A DNA stretch of 64,000 nt from Owenia fusiformis (Eukaryota; Annelida; Polychaeta; Sabellida; Oweniidae): positions 5,370,001 through 5,434,000 of the forward strand of contig CAIIXF020000002.1 of the NCBI GenBank assembly GCA_903813345.2. The letters run 5' to 3'. Under the pieces are notes generated by a model. The model was given only the letters and a program-made list of their open reading frames with translations, was not told the origin of the DNA and ran no database searches. The translations under genes were made by a program, and so were the position numbers. Shown piece by piece: positions 21,045 through 31,285 of the stretch; position 1 is the first letter of the stretch; the number at the start of each line of letters is the position of its first letter.

Positions 21045-21390
21045 TTGGAAGAAAAGAGATTAAAAAATACTGTTATAAATGAAATACTTTTTTTCCAATT
21101 GGATAGCACACAATCTAATTAGTTTGCAAGAACTATATTTGTGCTTATTATTGAAAGAAGATTCAAACATGATTGTTAATTACTTTTTTCCAGATTGGAT
21201 TTAGAACTTTCAGGCTACGTATTTTCCAAGAAGAAATGTATCTGCGATTAATGATATCAATTTAATTTCAAAAAAGGAGATTAAAAGAATACTGTTATCA
21301 AATACTTTTTCCAGATTAATTAGCACTTTCAAATTCATCCAAGAGGAAACGTATTAGTGAATGCCAATATCAATTCATTATGTGACATCT
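21045..21390. repeat. Degenerate tandem repeat in intron 2
   Basis: Three related stretches share 'gagattaaa(a)gaatactgttat' and 'atactttttccagatt', spaced roughly 110-130 bp. Confidence 0.5.
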
Positions 21391-21467
21391 CACTTGGAAC
21401 AGAAATAAAAAACGAAAGGAATGTGAATCGTTGTACTTTTTCCTCATGAAAAGAAAAATATACCAAC

Positions 21468-21644
21468 CTTGATTCGGGTCTGTGTATCCGTCATTACTGT
21501 TTCCTGGTGTCACGCTTGTTGGTTCTTCGACTAAAATTTCACTTTCTCCAGGTTCTACTTTGATATATTTCTCCTCCGTGCTAGCTTCTGGGGCTGGAGC
21601 AGCGCGCCTTTTTCTTGATTTACTTGGTGTAGAATCAGGCGTCG
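21468..21644 (-). CDS. Constant exon 2 of the zinc-finger gene (linker, basic motif, SUMO-type site)
   Basis: The acceptor TTATTTTTTACAG above 21644 and donor CAAG|GTTGGT below 21468 define a 177-base exon, phase 1 to phase 1 (59 codons). Translation begins TPDSTPSKSRKRRAAPAPEA and ends NDGYTDPNQ. KSRKRR is a likely nuclear-localisation signal. YIKVEPGESE contains the psi-K-x-E SUMO consensus (IKVE), common in transcription factors. The rest is acidic and proline-rich, probably disordered. The donor starts GTTGGT, which is weaker than GTAAGT; a weak donor could leave room for regulated choice among downstream acceptors (inference). Confidence 0.85.
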
Positions 21645-22122
21645 CTGTAAAAAATAAGAGAATATAACAGAGGTTTCACTAGAATTTCTCATAATAGAAA
21701 TCATGAATTTAACATTAAAAAGTGCCTAGCAACAGGCGATTTTGTGAAAACAACTGGTGAAAATCCCATATTGTCTGCTGCTAATGAAACTCCTGTGTAA
21801 GTAGGCTTTATTCCATTTCTGACATGAGGAACATGGAATATAGCGTTGTTGTTTCACTAAATAATTTGACTGAACTTTTATATGTTAGACCTGACACCAA
21901 ATACATATTCAAAGGAATGCAGTGACTGGCTGCATTAAACTTCCATCAAATATAACCTACTCATAAAGCATTAACATGCAAAAAGTCACCAACTGTCATT
22001 TGCTACAGATGCCAAAAGCTGACAGCAAAACGCTGAACACCATCCACAAAAAAGTTGGAGATCATAACAATGTGTCACTACATATGGTGGTGACATAATA
22101 GCACTCTACTGTATGTACTTAC
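21645..22122 (-). other. Intron 1 of the zinc-finger gene
   Basis: GTAAGT donor at 22117-22122 and TTTACAG acceptor at 21645 onward. It contains the dispersed repeat copy 22035-22100; nothing else seen. Confidence 0.75.
22035..22100. repeat. Dispersed repeat copy shared with 2445-2510
   Basis: Same-orientation match containing 'ataacaatgtgtcac' and 'ggtggtgacataata', about 20 bases below the exon 1 donor. Confidence 0.55.
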
Positions 22123-22549
22123 CATATTGTTGTTGCTGCTCCGAATTGTAATAGCCCCCACCCCCCGAGTCTTCATCATAAATACTGGGCTTTGGCATTT
22201 CATCAAACGATACATTAGATGTTACGTTTTGGGGGTATGCATTTGGATCAATATCCCGACCCTGTCTATTTCTTTGACGTTTATGAGGTGTCGCTGATGA
22301 TGTTGATGAAGGTGTACTGGGATTAGTATCCATTTCAGGAGCATACTGGTCTGGCTGTGTTACAGGCTTCATAATTGTTCTGTGCATTTTCACGACTATT
22401 TCTTTGGCATCCTGTCCAGGTGTAATACATATTATTCCATCTATTTCCAGAGACGCATCAAATGTAACATGCTGTGTGCAAAGTTTTAAGATAGCGTCCT
22501 GTATCAGGGATGTTAATACGTTAGACCCCATTGTTGTTTGTTCACTCAA
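22123..22549 (-). CDS. Constant exon 1 of the zinc-finger gene, start codon
   Basis: The ATG at 22549 opens a 142-codon exon ending in a strong donor (TATG|GTAAGT), phase 1. Residues 1-60 (starting MSEQTTMGSNVLTSLIQDAI, then LEIDGIICITPGQDAKEIVV) look like a small folded alpha/beta unit I do not recognise. Residues 70-100 are Pro/Ser/Thr-rich, with basic PHKRQRNRQGRD. The end is Gly/Tyr/Gln-rich. No BTB domain is present, unlike Drosophila lola, mod(mdg4) or tramtrack. I chose this ATG because the frame opens just upstream, no other exon is needed, and a second in-frame Met follows at residue 7. An E2F-type site lies about 160 bases upstream. Confidence 0.85.
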
Positions 22550-22706
22550 ATTGCACGCTGGAATTGCACTTCAGAAAAGAGACAGGGATTTTGCTTAGAT
22601 TTTCTTGATAACTGCAAAATTAAAATCTGAAATAACAAATAGGATCAGAACGATCATTATATGCGTCTGTGTGGGCAAACACGAGGTAGATTGTTATTTT
22701 TGGAAA

Positions 22707-22716
22707 TTTTCGCGCC
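22707..22716. promoter_or_regulatory. E2F-type motif upstream of the zinc-finger gene
   Basis: TTTTCGCGCC matches the TTTSGCGC E2F consensus and lies about 160 bases upstream of the start codon at 22549, in a CpG-poor background. It suggests the core promoter is here. Confidence 0.4.
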
Positions 22717-23294
22717 GGTGAAATCTAGGTCAAATTACAAAACAGGTTTTATGCAAAGAATCCCTTTTCAAGACAGATAAATGGGATCATTTTGCATTCC
22801 TGATAAAACGATATTTACATTAGCTTATATAAGTATGCATGAAACATCGTAAATATGCAATAGTTTACCTTTATTTATCAATTTTAAAAGATCTTTGTTC
22901 CGCACTTCTGACCGGAAACACACATTCCATAAGCGAATTGTTTATAAATGGTTAAAAATACACCAAATGGATATAATCTATGGAAAATATTGAAATGTTT
23001 GTTTACTTAGATATAATTCAGATCCATTGTGCAATGAATGATTGATGGTTGACTATTTTTTTGAGAAATATTAAAAATGGACTGTGTTTACATGAATTAG
23101 TGCATGCTGCCATCTATCAGAAAATGTGATGACTGAACCCTCAGACATCAATAATTCAATATGTTCCCATATCAATCAGTCAAATTTCAATGTGTTCCTA
23201 TACCAACCAAAACAACGCCTAAAAGCGATACCAAATGTCCAAATATAAGACCAATGCCATACTAATGGGACCAACGCCCGAAATAGGAAGATGT

Positions 23295-23576
23295 AGGGGC
23301 GGATCTGGGAACCAACAAGGGGGGGGGGGGGGCAAACCTCTGGTTTGAGAAAAAAATGTGGGCCCCTAAAACCAAAAAATGGGCCTAAATGTTGAAATTT
23401 TTAGGCCCATTTTCTTCAAAATTTGGTCTAAAATTAAAAATTAAGGCCTTAGAAGGCCCATTTATGACCAAAGGCCCACTTTTTGGCTCAACATTTTTTT
23501 GGGCCCAATTTTTTTTCTGGGCCCACCCAAGGGAGGGGGGCGGGCCCCTTGGCCTCCCCCCCCAGATCTGCCAGTG
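23295..23576. mobile_element. 282-bp MITE with GGCGGATCTGGG ends
   Basis: AGGGGCGGATCTGGG at the left and CCCAGATCTGCCAGTG at the right are inverted. The interior is low-complexity 'ggcccattttt' and its complement. The open frames here (23385-23618) come from this repetition. Same family as 13665-13711 and 28000-28085. Confidence 0.75.
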
Positions 23577-23871
23577 AGATGGCTGTGCAAAAATAGTAAT
23601 ATCCGGATATGAGCCCATGAGATCCTAGGCTACAAAACGATCTGGCCAACATCTAATGAGAAAAGTCTGACCACTGACATACCTCAAAAGTCATGATTTG
23701 GGGGGGGGGGGGGCATTCTCATGACCAAAGTCATAAAATTTGGGTCCATCGCCAAATGTCAAAAAGGTAGTCTAGATGCGGATCCCCGTCAATGTTTAGG
23801 CCTATAAAAAGTGAATCCCCGGGGAGGGGATGAACCTCTCAAAACACAATGGAAAAGGCACTTTAATTAAC

Positions 23872-25358
23872 CCAATTGAAAAATAAAACTAATTACCAAC
23901 TTATTACCAACTAATTTACAACTAATTATCAACAATTCTGCTGGCAATTGGAATTAAAGTTAAGCGTTAATTAAATCAATGGTAATTATGGCCTAATTAT
24001 CAGTAGCAAGTTCAACGTAAATTAACTTACAATAATGCTGATTTATGATTTTTAGTTGATAATTAAGATATGAAATGTTTGAGGGTGAAAGTAAGTGGTA
24101 AATTAAAACGTTTTTGTTCTGAAGTAGATTATTGGTTGATAGTTAACATATAGGTTGATTATAATGATAATTAGTCGTAAATTAGGCCCATGATTTAGAA
24201 ATACAAACCCCCTAAATTTAATTTCAAGATGGTGGAAAAAGAAAACATGTGAGAGATATTTCTCTCATAAAATTGAGAATTACAACGTGAATGGTGCGTA
24301 TACTACCATGAAATTTGGTCAACATTATTATAAGGGTATGTAGAACATGAATACAATGTATGTTAAACCTTATTCACACTTCTGTCTGAAATGTTTATGA
24401 ATTTAAAAATCTTTTTGAATCAGATCATATAATATCAATCCTAGAATGCAATTTAGGTACTAACATGGGTTACCTACTGTATATTTCACAAGTAATCCAA
24501 ATGTGCTCTTCTAAATAATGATTGTTAGATCAAAGACATTTCAAAACATATTTTGATTATATCTGTTACGTCCTTATTATGTAACATTATAGTCTAATGT
24601 TTGTGTTCTGATTTTAGTTGTTGATGGCAATAATGATGTTTTCACATGCTTTTCATGAATCTTAAAAATTTGCAAAATAGAATAGCTTTAAAAAAGAGGG
24701 GGAGAAACCCCAGGGTTCAAAGATGACATACGCTTATAATGTAAATCTGTATTGAGATGACATCGTCGCTGATTGGTTAAGTGAGTCGATCGTTGATTGG
24801 TTTAAAACTAGGTCAATTTGAAAACTTTGAAAACCAAGATGGAGGGTATGTTTTCGACAAAAGGAGGTGTGCGAAGGAGGAAATCGTATGTCATCAATTA
24901 AATCATGGGGTTTTCCCTCCTCTTGCTGTGAAATTTCAATAGTTCAAGTTCAATGTTGTCTGTTCTGAAAGATCCTAATTAAGATGAATATTTCGTCACA
25001 AAATAGTTCAAGATGAAGCAAAAATCTCCAATTGAAGGGAAGCAAAAAAGTCATTTTTGAGATGTCACAAAACTGACTTAAACCAAACTATCAACTAATT
25101 ATCAATAGTAAGTTAGGTGATAATTAGAGTTTAACTTACATCAAACTTACAACTAAATTTCAACTAATTTACGTAAATAGCTCATTTGCATATTGATGGT
25201 AGTTAATCGTTAATTAAGTTGCAAATTAAGCGTTAATTAAGTTGATAATTAGCTCATTTGCATGTGAATTTTTACACCTAACTTTCAACTAATTATCAAT
25301 AGTAAGTTAGGTGATAATTGGAGATGATTTTCCATAGGCTTTTTTCAATTGGGAATCG
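23872..25358. mobile_element. ~1.49-kb TIR element rich in CAACTAATTATCAA subrepeats
   Basis: Bounded by CCCAATTGAAAAA and TTTTTTCAATTGGG. Both ends carry many direct and inverted copies of 'aactaattatcaa' and 'gcgttaattaa'. No transposase frame. A second element is nested at 24696-24922. Confidence 0.7.
24696..24922. mobile_element. Nested 227-bp MITE
   Basis: The ends 'gagggggagaaacccca' and 'tggggttttccctcctc' are inverted, and so are the inner 'gatgacatacg' (24723) and 'cgtatgtcatc' (24885). Two ATTGG boxes and an AAGATGG start lie inside, but they belong to the element. Confidence 0.65.
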
Positions 25359-26094
25359 TCCATAAACCGTCCACATCCGGGTTAACAAATTAACAATGAA
25401 ACGGGCGAGTAAGCCTTTTTTCAGTTCCATTTGGTTCTTGAGGAATCACTCATAAGAAATGTGTTCAAAAAGGCAATGACAAATCCATGATGAAAAGGCC
25501 ATGATAACAATCTTTGACTGGTGCAAGGCCCGAAGGGTACAGCCCCAGCTGGGATGTCTGGTTCGCTGGAAGTGACGAAATAGTGTGTATTTTTCTAACT
25601 AAAAGTAATGCATTTTTTATCTTTAATGTATTGCAGTGAGCACTTTATGTACAATGATACAAATGAGTGTCAAAACAGGACTCTCTGGATATTTCCCGGG
25701 TAGTATTTGCGAAGCTCGGTAATTGGAATTGATTGTACTAAGTCAATCAAAGATGGGAACGTTAAACATAGCTCCAATTTTAGTAAAATGCTTTTTACAG
25801 CTATAAAACATCATATTTTGGGTCATTAGTCTACATATTGATTTTCAAAATATGCAATAATTGTATTTCTTATCAGGCAATGCTTTATCATATATACTTG
25901 ACTATTTACTATATATAACTTGAAAATATAAGGAAAATGTTATACAAAAAAACCTGAAAAGTGTCACTTATTTGTGAAAATGATGTGCTTATTTGTATAT
26001 CAAATATGGTATTCGAAATTTAAAGAAAAACTTATTTACATCAATTATTCTACATATTCAAATATAGAAGTTCACTGATCCACCCCTGAAATAA

Positions 26095-27083
26095 CCCTAC
26101 TATAACACCTAACTAGTTCTCACTACGTTCTCGAAAACAGTGCACGGATAGATTTGACGAACTAAGAACCCACTAAGAACCGTTTGGGATCTGTTTACAA
26201 ACTTCATGAAACAACTCGAACGAGCAGGGCCTCCAGAACTTAGAGCCTGCTCAAAATGTTCTGGTGATCGTCACGTTCTGCAATCAGAACGAGTGACAAC
26301 GTACTTAAGACGACCTGGACGCACTGCAGCACTGCAGCCGTGAGTACCCCAATCAGGAAAATAGGGGATTAAAATGCGTTCTGCACGGATTAGGGACACG
26401 ATGTTTACTATTTTAGAACGAGTTCAACCGTATGGAAATTTGGTGGATAATTCAGTAACATATAAGGACGTATTGAGAACGAGGTACAACTAATTGTCAA
26501 CTGGTTTAAACTGATTAAGGACGTAATTGAACTGCTTGGATACGTTGTGTAGACGAGACGAACTCACAATTTAACCCGATCTAAACTTAATACCGATGTA
26601 CTGTAGACGGAATAAAGACGAGGTGAACGTATTAAAAACTGCTTATGAACGAATTAACAAAAATAGCTATCACACCAGAACCAGTTGTCACTGCGTTCTT
26701 CAAAACGTTGCCGAGTCGGTTTTAAACTGTGTGCGAACTAAATGAACGTAGCTACAACATTCTACGGTCTGTTTACGAACTTCATGGACTTTCTCGGACG
26801 GGGAATGTGATTTAGAATTTTGAATCGATTCAAGGCGACCATACCGTTCTGTAATCAGGTCATGATGACCTTCTAGACTAAGGGACGCGTTATAGGACGT
26901 TGTACACCGACGTGATGCGACCTGAACGAACTGCGAATGATGGACGTATTGAAGACTGTTTATGAACGAAGTAGCTAATTATTTTAGACATATTCCCCGA
27001 CCACAGCCAGATTGGGCCCGTTTTACGATGTTTTCGTAGGACTGGCAAGAACGGGTAAGAACTAGTTTGGTGTGATAGGGGGG
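26095..27083. mobile_element. ~0.99-kb non-autonomous DNA element with ~40-bp ends
   Basis: Left 'ctataacacctaactagttc' and right 'gaactagtttggtgtgatag' form imperfect inverted repeats that continue to 'acgttct' and 'agaacgg'. The interior is richer in CG and in gttc/gaac motifs than its surroundings, with inner duplications ('tctgtttacaaacttcatg', 'tctgtttacgaacttcatg'). Confidence 0.7.
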
Positions 27084-27287
27084 TGAGGAAACTTACTATT
27101 TACTTAATATACTAAAATTATATTTCACATGAAAGATTTTGAGCTGTTCGAAAAGTTTTTGATTTACTAAAATGTGTAGTGGACAAATGTCATACGCCTG
27201 TAATACTGCAGCATAAAAGCGCTGCATCACATTATTATAATATCATATCGCATATCATGAAGCATGACCGTACTTTGACCTAAAGTT

Positions 27288-27807
27288 CTAAACACGATGT
27301 AACTTCATAACTGCTTTATTGAATGAATACCCATGGCCAGTTCCTGGATATTGCGCCCAGCATACGCATGCAGCATTTGCATGACAACGTGGTCCTTGCT
27401 CATATATCCCGAACAGGTTTGAGTAATGACATGCATTATGCCACCATGCCCCTTTAAACGTCACTGCACAGTTGCTAGCATAGGGGTCATTGTCTTGATC
27501 ATATGTTGTGAATTGCCGTCCATTTTGATATGCCATTGCATCACCTGCTGTCCCAGAATACCCACCGATATTAATACGGTATTTATCACTCACATCAGCC
27601 ATGTTAAATGTGGAATACTCCGCAAATCCAGTGGCTGGGTTAAGATTGCTAGATGGCCATGGTGTTAAGTCGAATCGAACTTTATAACTCATTTGCTTCA
27701 GGATACTGGCAAGGTTGTCAAGTCCAATGAAGTGTTCAAGGCTGACATTACCAAAACCTTGCTGAAATTCGACCCAGTTGCGGTAGAAGTTTTCACTTCC
27801 ATCAAAC
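27288..27807 (-). CDS. Fibrinogen-related protein, exon 5 (C-terminal part of the fibrinogen domain)
   Basis: The acceptor CCTTGTTTTAG precedes 27807 in phase 2, exactly matching the donor of exon 4; the stop TAG is at 27288. It encodes 172 residues. Hallmarks of the fibrinogen C-terminal (FReD) fold: NFYRNWVEFQQGFG near the start, GLDNLASIL, calcium-loop-like DQDNDPYASNCA, and the WWHNACHYSNLFGIY motif where family members have WW-x2-C-x3-N-L-x-G-x-Y. It ends YSFNKAVMKLHRV, like the YSLK-x-MKIRP ending of the family. An insert CHANAACVCW adds extra cysteines. Family role: secreted recognition lectin (ficolin/FREP-like), often in innate immunity; the ligand is unknown. Confidence 0.9.
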
Positions 27808-27999
27808 CTAAAACAAGGACAAAAGTCATGTATTTGATTTCCTTGAAGAAAGGGCATATTTATGTTTTCTTTTTATTGATGCACCATTGAAAGGGTTTGT
27901 ATTAACATTCACATTCCTGCATTCCCAGTTAATATTTATAGCTCAAATACAAACTATTTCACACCGGAATACCCTGACAACGGTAAAATCAGATACTTA

Positions 28000-28085
28000 A
28001 AAGGCCAGATTATGCCCAAAAGGCCCATTTTTGAGGCCCTACAATATTTTGGGGCCCCATGCCCCCCTCCCGGATCCGCCACTTG
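28000..28085. mobile_element. Half of a GGCGGATCTGGG-family element in the intron
   Basis: 'aggcccatttttgaggccc' and the terminal 'cccggatccgcc' match the interior and end of 23295-23576. Confidence 0.5.
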
Positions 28086-28141
28086 GTACGGTGTCCTTCT
28101 TGTTTTTTAAGCAATGCCAGTTTTCTCATTACAATGCTCAC

Positions 28142-28253
28142 CTGTTGAAAACATAGGTCCACCCTTGGTCACAGTAAGCATCAAAGATTCTCCCTTCATC
28201 TGTTTGGATTCTTCGAACACCAGTGTATGTAGGATCTCCACCACAGTCCCCAT
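28142..28253 (-). CDS. Fibrinogen-related protein, exon 4 (start of the fibrinogen domain)
   Basis: Acceptor ACATTCTAG above 28253, donor CAACAG|GTGAGC below 28142; 112 bases, phase 1 to phase 2. It translates as DGDCGGDPTYTGVRRIQTDE, then GRIFDAYCDQGWTYVFNR. The DC...G, VYCD-like AYCDQGWTY and following RFDGSENFYR across the splice are the N-terminal signature of FReD domains (CDM..GGGWTV.QRR.DGS.nF.R). The two cysteines match the usual first disulphide. Confidence 0.88.
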
Positions 28254-28676
28254 CTAGAATGTAACAAATTATAGGAACATAAACAAGTCATTATTTATGA
28301 GAGTTACTATAGTATATACCTATCCATCGAATGAGTTTTTGGGGATATAGAGAACGGATCCGTCCGTATGTCCGTTCTTCCGTAAGTCAAGCCGTTTTTC
28401 CGGGCAATAACTCAAATACGGTGATTCAATATCGTTTATATGTACGTATATGCTTAATGTGAGTACAAATTCTGCTCGAATGCCGATTTTCTTAATGGCC
28501 ACCGGTTTCAAAATAGCGGTCATTCCAATGTCAATTTTACAGTTTTTAGGCACAGCAAATATATTTGGCTAATTGGTGGCCATTTTCAAAAATAACAGTC
28601 ATGGCCGTTCGATGGGATTTGCTACACCCTGGCGTTGCTGCTATATAGAGAGGCGTTGGACCGAAGTAAGTCTCAC
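28254..28676. other. Intron between the EGF and fibrinogen exons
   Basis: No coding signal. The minus-strand open frame 28320-28553 has no recognisable content. Confidence 0.5.
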
Positions 28677-28790
28677 CTCTTTCCTCGCATGTTGCTCCCG
28701 TGAAACCTTGCAAACATTCACATGTGTAATCAAAAGGCCCAGTAGGAGTACATGTACCACCATTTTGGCAGGGAGCATGAACACACCCAT
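28677..28790 (-). CDS. Fibrinogen-related protein, exon 3 (EGF-like domain)
   Basis: Acceptor TTGTATTACAG above 28790, donor AAAGAG|GTGAGA below 28677; 114 bases, phase 1 to phase 1, the classic EGF-module exon. Six cysteines in EGF order: [33 protein letters not shown]. It has the GF.G motif but no D/N-x-D/N start, so calcium binding is not evident. It would link the PAN-like region to the fibrinogen domain. Confidence 0.9.
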
Positions 28791-29170
28791 CTGTAATACA
28801 AATATCTATCATAATCTCTTTGGACAAGTTGGGCATTTGGCATTTGTTAGCAAAACATCACATAATATTCAAGTTATTTTCTAAATCAGGCAGTGATTGT
28901 CATTGATGTTGAGAATAACGGGTTATGCTTTTCCATGATACATTTGTAATTTGGTACCTGATTTGTCTATTCTTCCTTTTTCATTTTAAGAAATGACTAA
29001 AACATTGCAGAAACACGATAAAAGTTGGTCTAAGAAAGCATTTGCGAATTTAATTGCTGGCTGACGGATTAATCTACAATCATGTATTATAGGATAAACT
29101 ACCAATGCAAAAGAGAAATCGGCTTGAAATGAATGTACCTTTAAGAGTTCAATATATAGTCCATACTTAC
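28791..29170. other. Intron between exons 2 and 3 of the fibrinogen-related gene
   Basis: Nothing recognised. Confidence 0.5.
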
Positions 29171-29210
29171 TGCACAGTGGAATAGCTGGTGATGTCGCTT
29201 CTTTGGAAAT
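29171..29210 (-). CDS. Fibrinogen-related protein, exon 2 (40-base linker exon)
   Basis: Acceptor TATTTATAG above 29210 and strong donor TGCA|GTAAGT below 29171. Its 40 bases encode ISKEATSPAIPLC and one extra base. Phase 0 in and phase 1 out exactly bridge exon 1 (phase 0) and exon 3 (phase 1), which is the main evidence. The final Cys may close the PAN-like region. Confidence 0.75.
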
Positions 29211-30169
29211 CTATAAATATAAATTAATATTATAGATTATACAGTCAGCCAATGTTATTAAATCAATGTATCTAAGGTGATTATTTAGGTCTTTTGGAAA
29301 AATATATAATTTCATGAGAAAAATGATCATGCATCGTGTGTTAAATAAAAATATAAACGAATCAAACACTTATCAAATTTTGTGTTTTTCGATTATACCG
29401 ATTTCGTTTTTTGCAGGATTTTTTGACAAAATAGAAAACCAGGATGCTTTTATGATAGATAGATAGACCCGGATGTTTTGTGATAGTTTTTAATGCAGTC
29501 AGTTACAGTATTTGGTCCAAGAAGGATTTCCAAAATGATTACTGAATTCAAAATGGTCTATATAAATGCTGATGACCTTTAGACGTAGAAAGCTCAATAA
29601 GAAATGTTCAAAGTGACTGCTGAATTCAAAATGGCCAATATTTAATTTCATAAAATATATTTTCCCTATTACTAAAAAACTGAGGGTCAGATTTGTTTAA
29701 GATTTTATGTATTGATGCCTTATTAGCATCAATGCCAGGAAGATATGCTGAATTCAAAATGGCCGCCATCTCTCATGAAAACTATGATAATATGACCTCT
29801 GCTTGAGGAATAATTTAATCACAATTAAGTTTCATCACGGATGCAAATTCTTCCAAAATAGAAAAAACTGTTTATAAATGTTATCATGTAATGCCCATAA
29901 TGACAAGAAGGTATTTAATAGAATATTGTAGGATTTGCAGTGTCCTTGAGTTGCTTTCTAATTTATAGCATAATGAACGATGAATACTAATTAATCTAGA
30001 ATCTGATATACAAAAAAAGTAACTGTAGAAGTCGAATCAGCGGATGGCAGAGATGTCTTTCAAATAAACTACATAAAAACACGTACAAAGTTATAAATCA
30101 TAATACCGACTGTTAGCAATTCTTAAATATCAATTAAATTATAATTTTAGTCATTAAAGGTCAACTTAC
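29211..30169. other. Intron between exons 1 and 2 of the fibrinogen-related gene
   Basis: Non-coding. The phrase 'aattcaaaatgg' recurs four times (29540-29765), a degenerate repeat related in style to the foldback element at 31-34 kb. Confidence 0.5.
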
Positions 30170-30469
30170 TAGTTCGTAATAGGTCATGGTCGTGTTGGGC
30201 ACTAATGCCGAATTGTTTGCATCCAAGGAACAGTACATCAGCTGGCATAGTGGCATCTTTTGTTTTGAACCTAGCTCAAAATTGAACGAGAAACAGGCGG
30301 AATTTGTAGAGCATAATTCCCCACACTTTCCCAAACTTTTCACATTTATACTGTCCATTGTATATCCATGCAAAGTGAAACCAGGTACTTTCTTGTATAT
30401 AGTTGGGAATACTGATGATATTTCGCTAGTTATTGCAAATAAATAAATAAAGTATGTCAAATAAGACAT
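30170..30469 (-). CDS. Fibrinogen-related protein, exon 1 (signal peptide, PAN/apple-like region)
   Basis: The ATG at 30469 opens MSYLTYFIYLFAITSEISSV, a typical hydrophobic signal peptide. The following about 78 residues have the cysteine pattern of PAN/apple modules: GKCGELCSTNSACFSFNF, later CQLMYC. The exon ends at CTA|GTAAGT, phase 0. The five exons total 1086 bases, giving a secreted protein of 361 residues: signal, PAN-like, EGF, fibrinogen. That order is known from marine-invertebrate fibrinogen-related proteins. No regulatory site was identified upstream. Confidence 0.85.
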
Positions 30470-31285
30470 AATTAAATCCTTGCCAAAAATGTACCTCCCC
30501 GCAGTTTTCTGAAGTATTCAATGAATTTATTGCTGTTTCGTCATTCATGTACTTTAACTGAACAATGCTTGTCGATATCATGTTGGGCTTTTTCATATAA
30601 TATTCATACTTTAGATGGTTTCATCAGGGCGCATTCTCGTACACCGTTGCTCAAATATCTGGAATATTGGAGACTTCACAAATATCCGGAATATTGGAGA
30701 CTTCACAAAAATCAGTATATTATCTTAACGTATGAGAATTGCAAAAGCTTTAATTATACGAAAATATTAGCAAGAATGATTGTTCTAAAATGTCCATGTT
30801 AAAAAGGTATTTCAGGAAACCTTTATTAGTCTCGAGAAATGGTATTTTACCGGCATATTCTCAAAAATTTAAATGAATTCTGACGGATTAATTCCTGGGA
30901 AATGAAAACTGTAATTGATTATAAATGCATGTGTTTGGTGAAGTTTTTCAATCTATGAAAAAATATTTGATTAAACATTGAGCATTAAAACAAGGAAACC
31001 AGTGGTAAATTGGATGATATTCCATAAATATGAGTTACGGTGTATACCGGATTTTCTCGCATATACGCCCCCCTAAATTTAGGCCCATGGGCCAAAAATC
31101 GAATGTAGTACGCTTATACGCCCATGGGCCTATAAAAAAATGACTATTTATTGATTTTTTCAATAAATTTTGTCACTGGCAGATCGTTCTGTCGTTACTT
31201 TGTTTCAACATTTAGTTCAACGCTGTGCCGTAAGTGGCAGTGGTGGATCGTTCTGTTGTTACTTTGTTTCAACATTAAGTCCAAG
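30470..31285. other. Upstream region of the fibrinogen-related gene
   Basis: A short direct duplication 'aatattggagacttcacaaa' is at 30661-30710. At 31046-31133 there is one end (ACCGGATTTTCTCGCATATA) of a TIR element whose mirrored end is at 43853-43880, with part of it repeated directly at 34350-34400. No gene seen. Confidence 0.5.

Larger units (their letters stand above)
18099..21467. other. Intron 2 / region between exon M and constant exon 2
   Basis: No exon recognised. It holds the right arm of the inverted repeat (18770-19185), a 775-bp TIR element (19268-20042) and a degenerate repeat (21045-21390). This is the intron shared by all isoforms. Confidence 0.5.
22717..27287. other. Intergenic region between the two minus-strand genes
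   Basis: No gene supported. It is largely occupied by mobile elements (23295-23576, 23872-25358 with a nested 24696-24922, 26095-27083). At about 23600-23655 there is a half copy of the hairpin element seen at 62965-63080. Confidence 0.55.

Noticed and set aside
22123-22549. BTB/POZ domain in the constant region, by analogy with lola
   Set aside because: The segment is too short and lacks recognisable BTB motifs; the analogy is to gene layout only.
23385-23618. Gly/Pro/Lys-rich open frame on the minus strand
   Set aside because: Low-complexity 'ggcccattttt' interior of a MITE; no domain or splice context.
24772-24895. Possible promoter and first exon: two ATTGG boxes, AAGATGGAGGG start, GTATGT donor
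   Set aside because: The whole stretch lies between the inverted ends of a nested MITE (24696-24922); the start and donor belong to the repeat.
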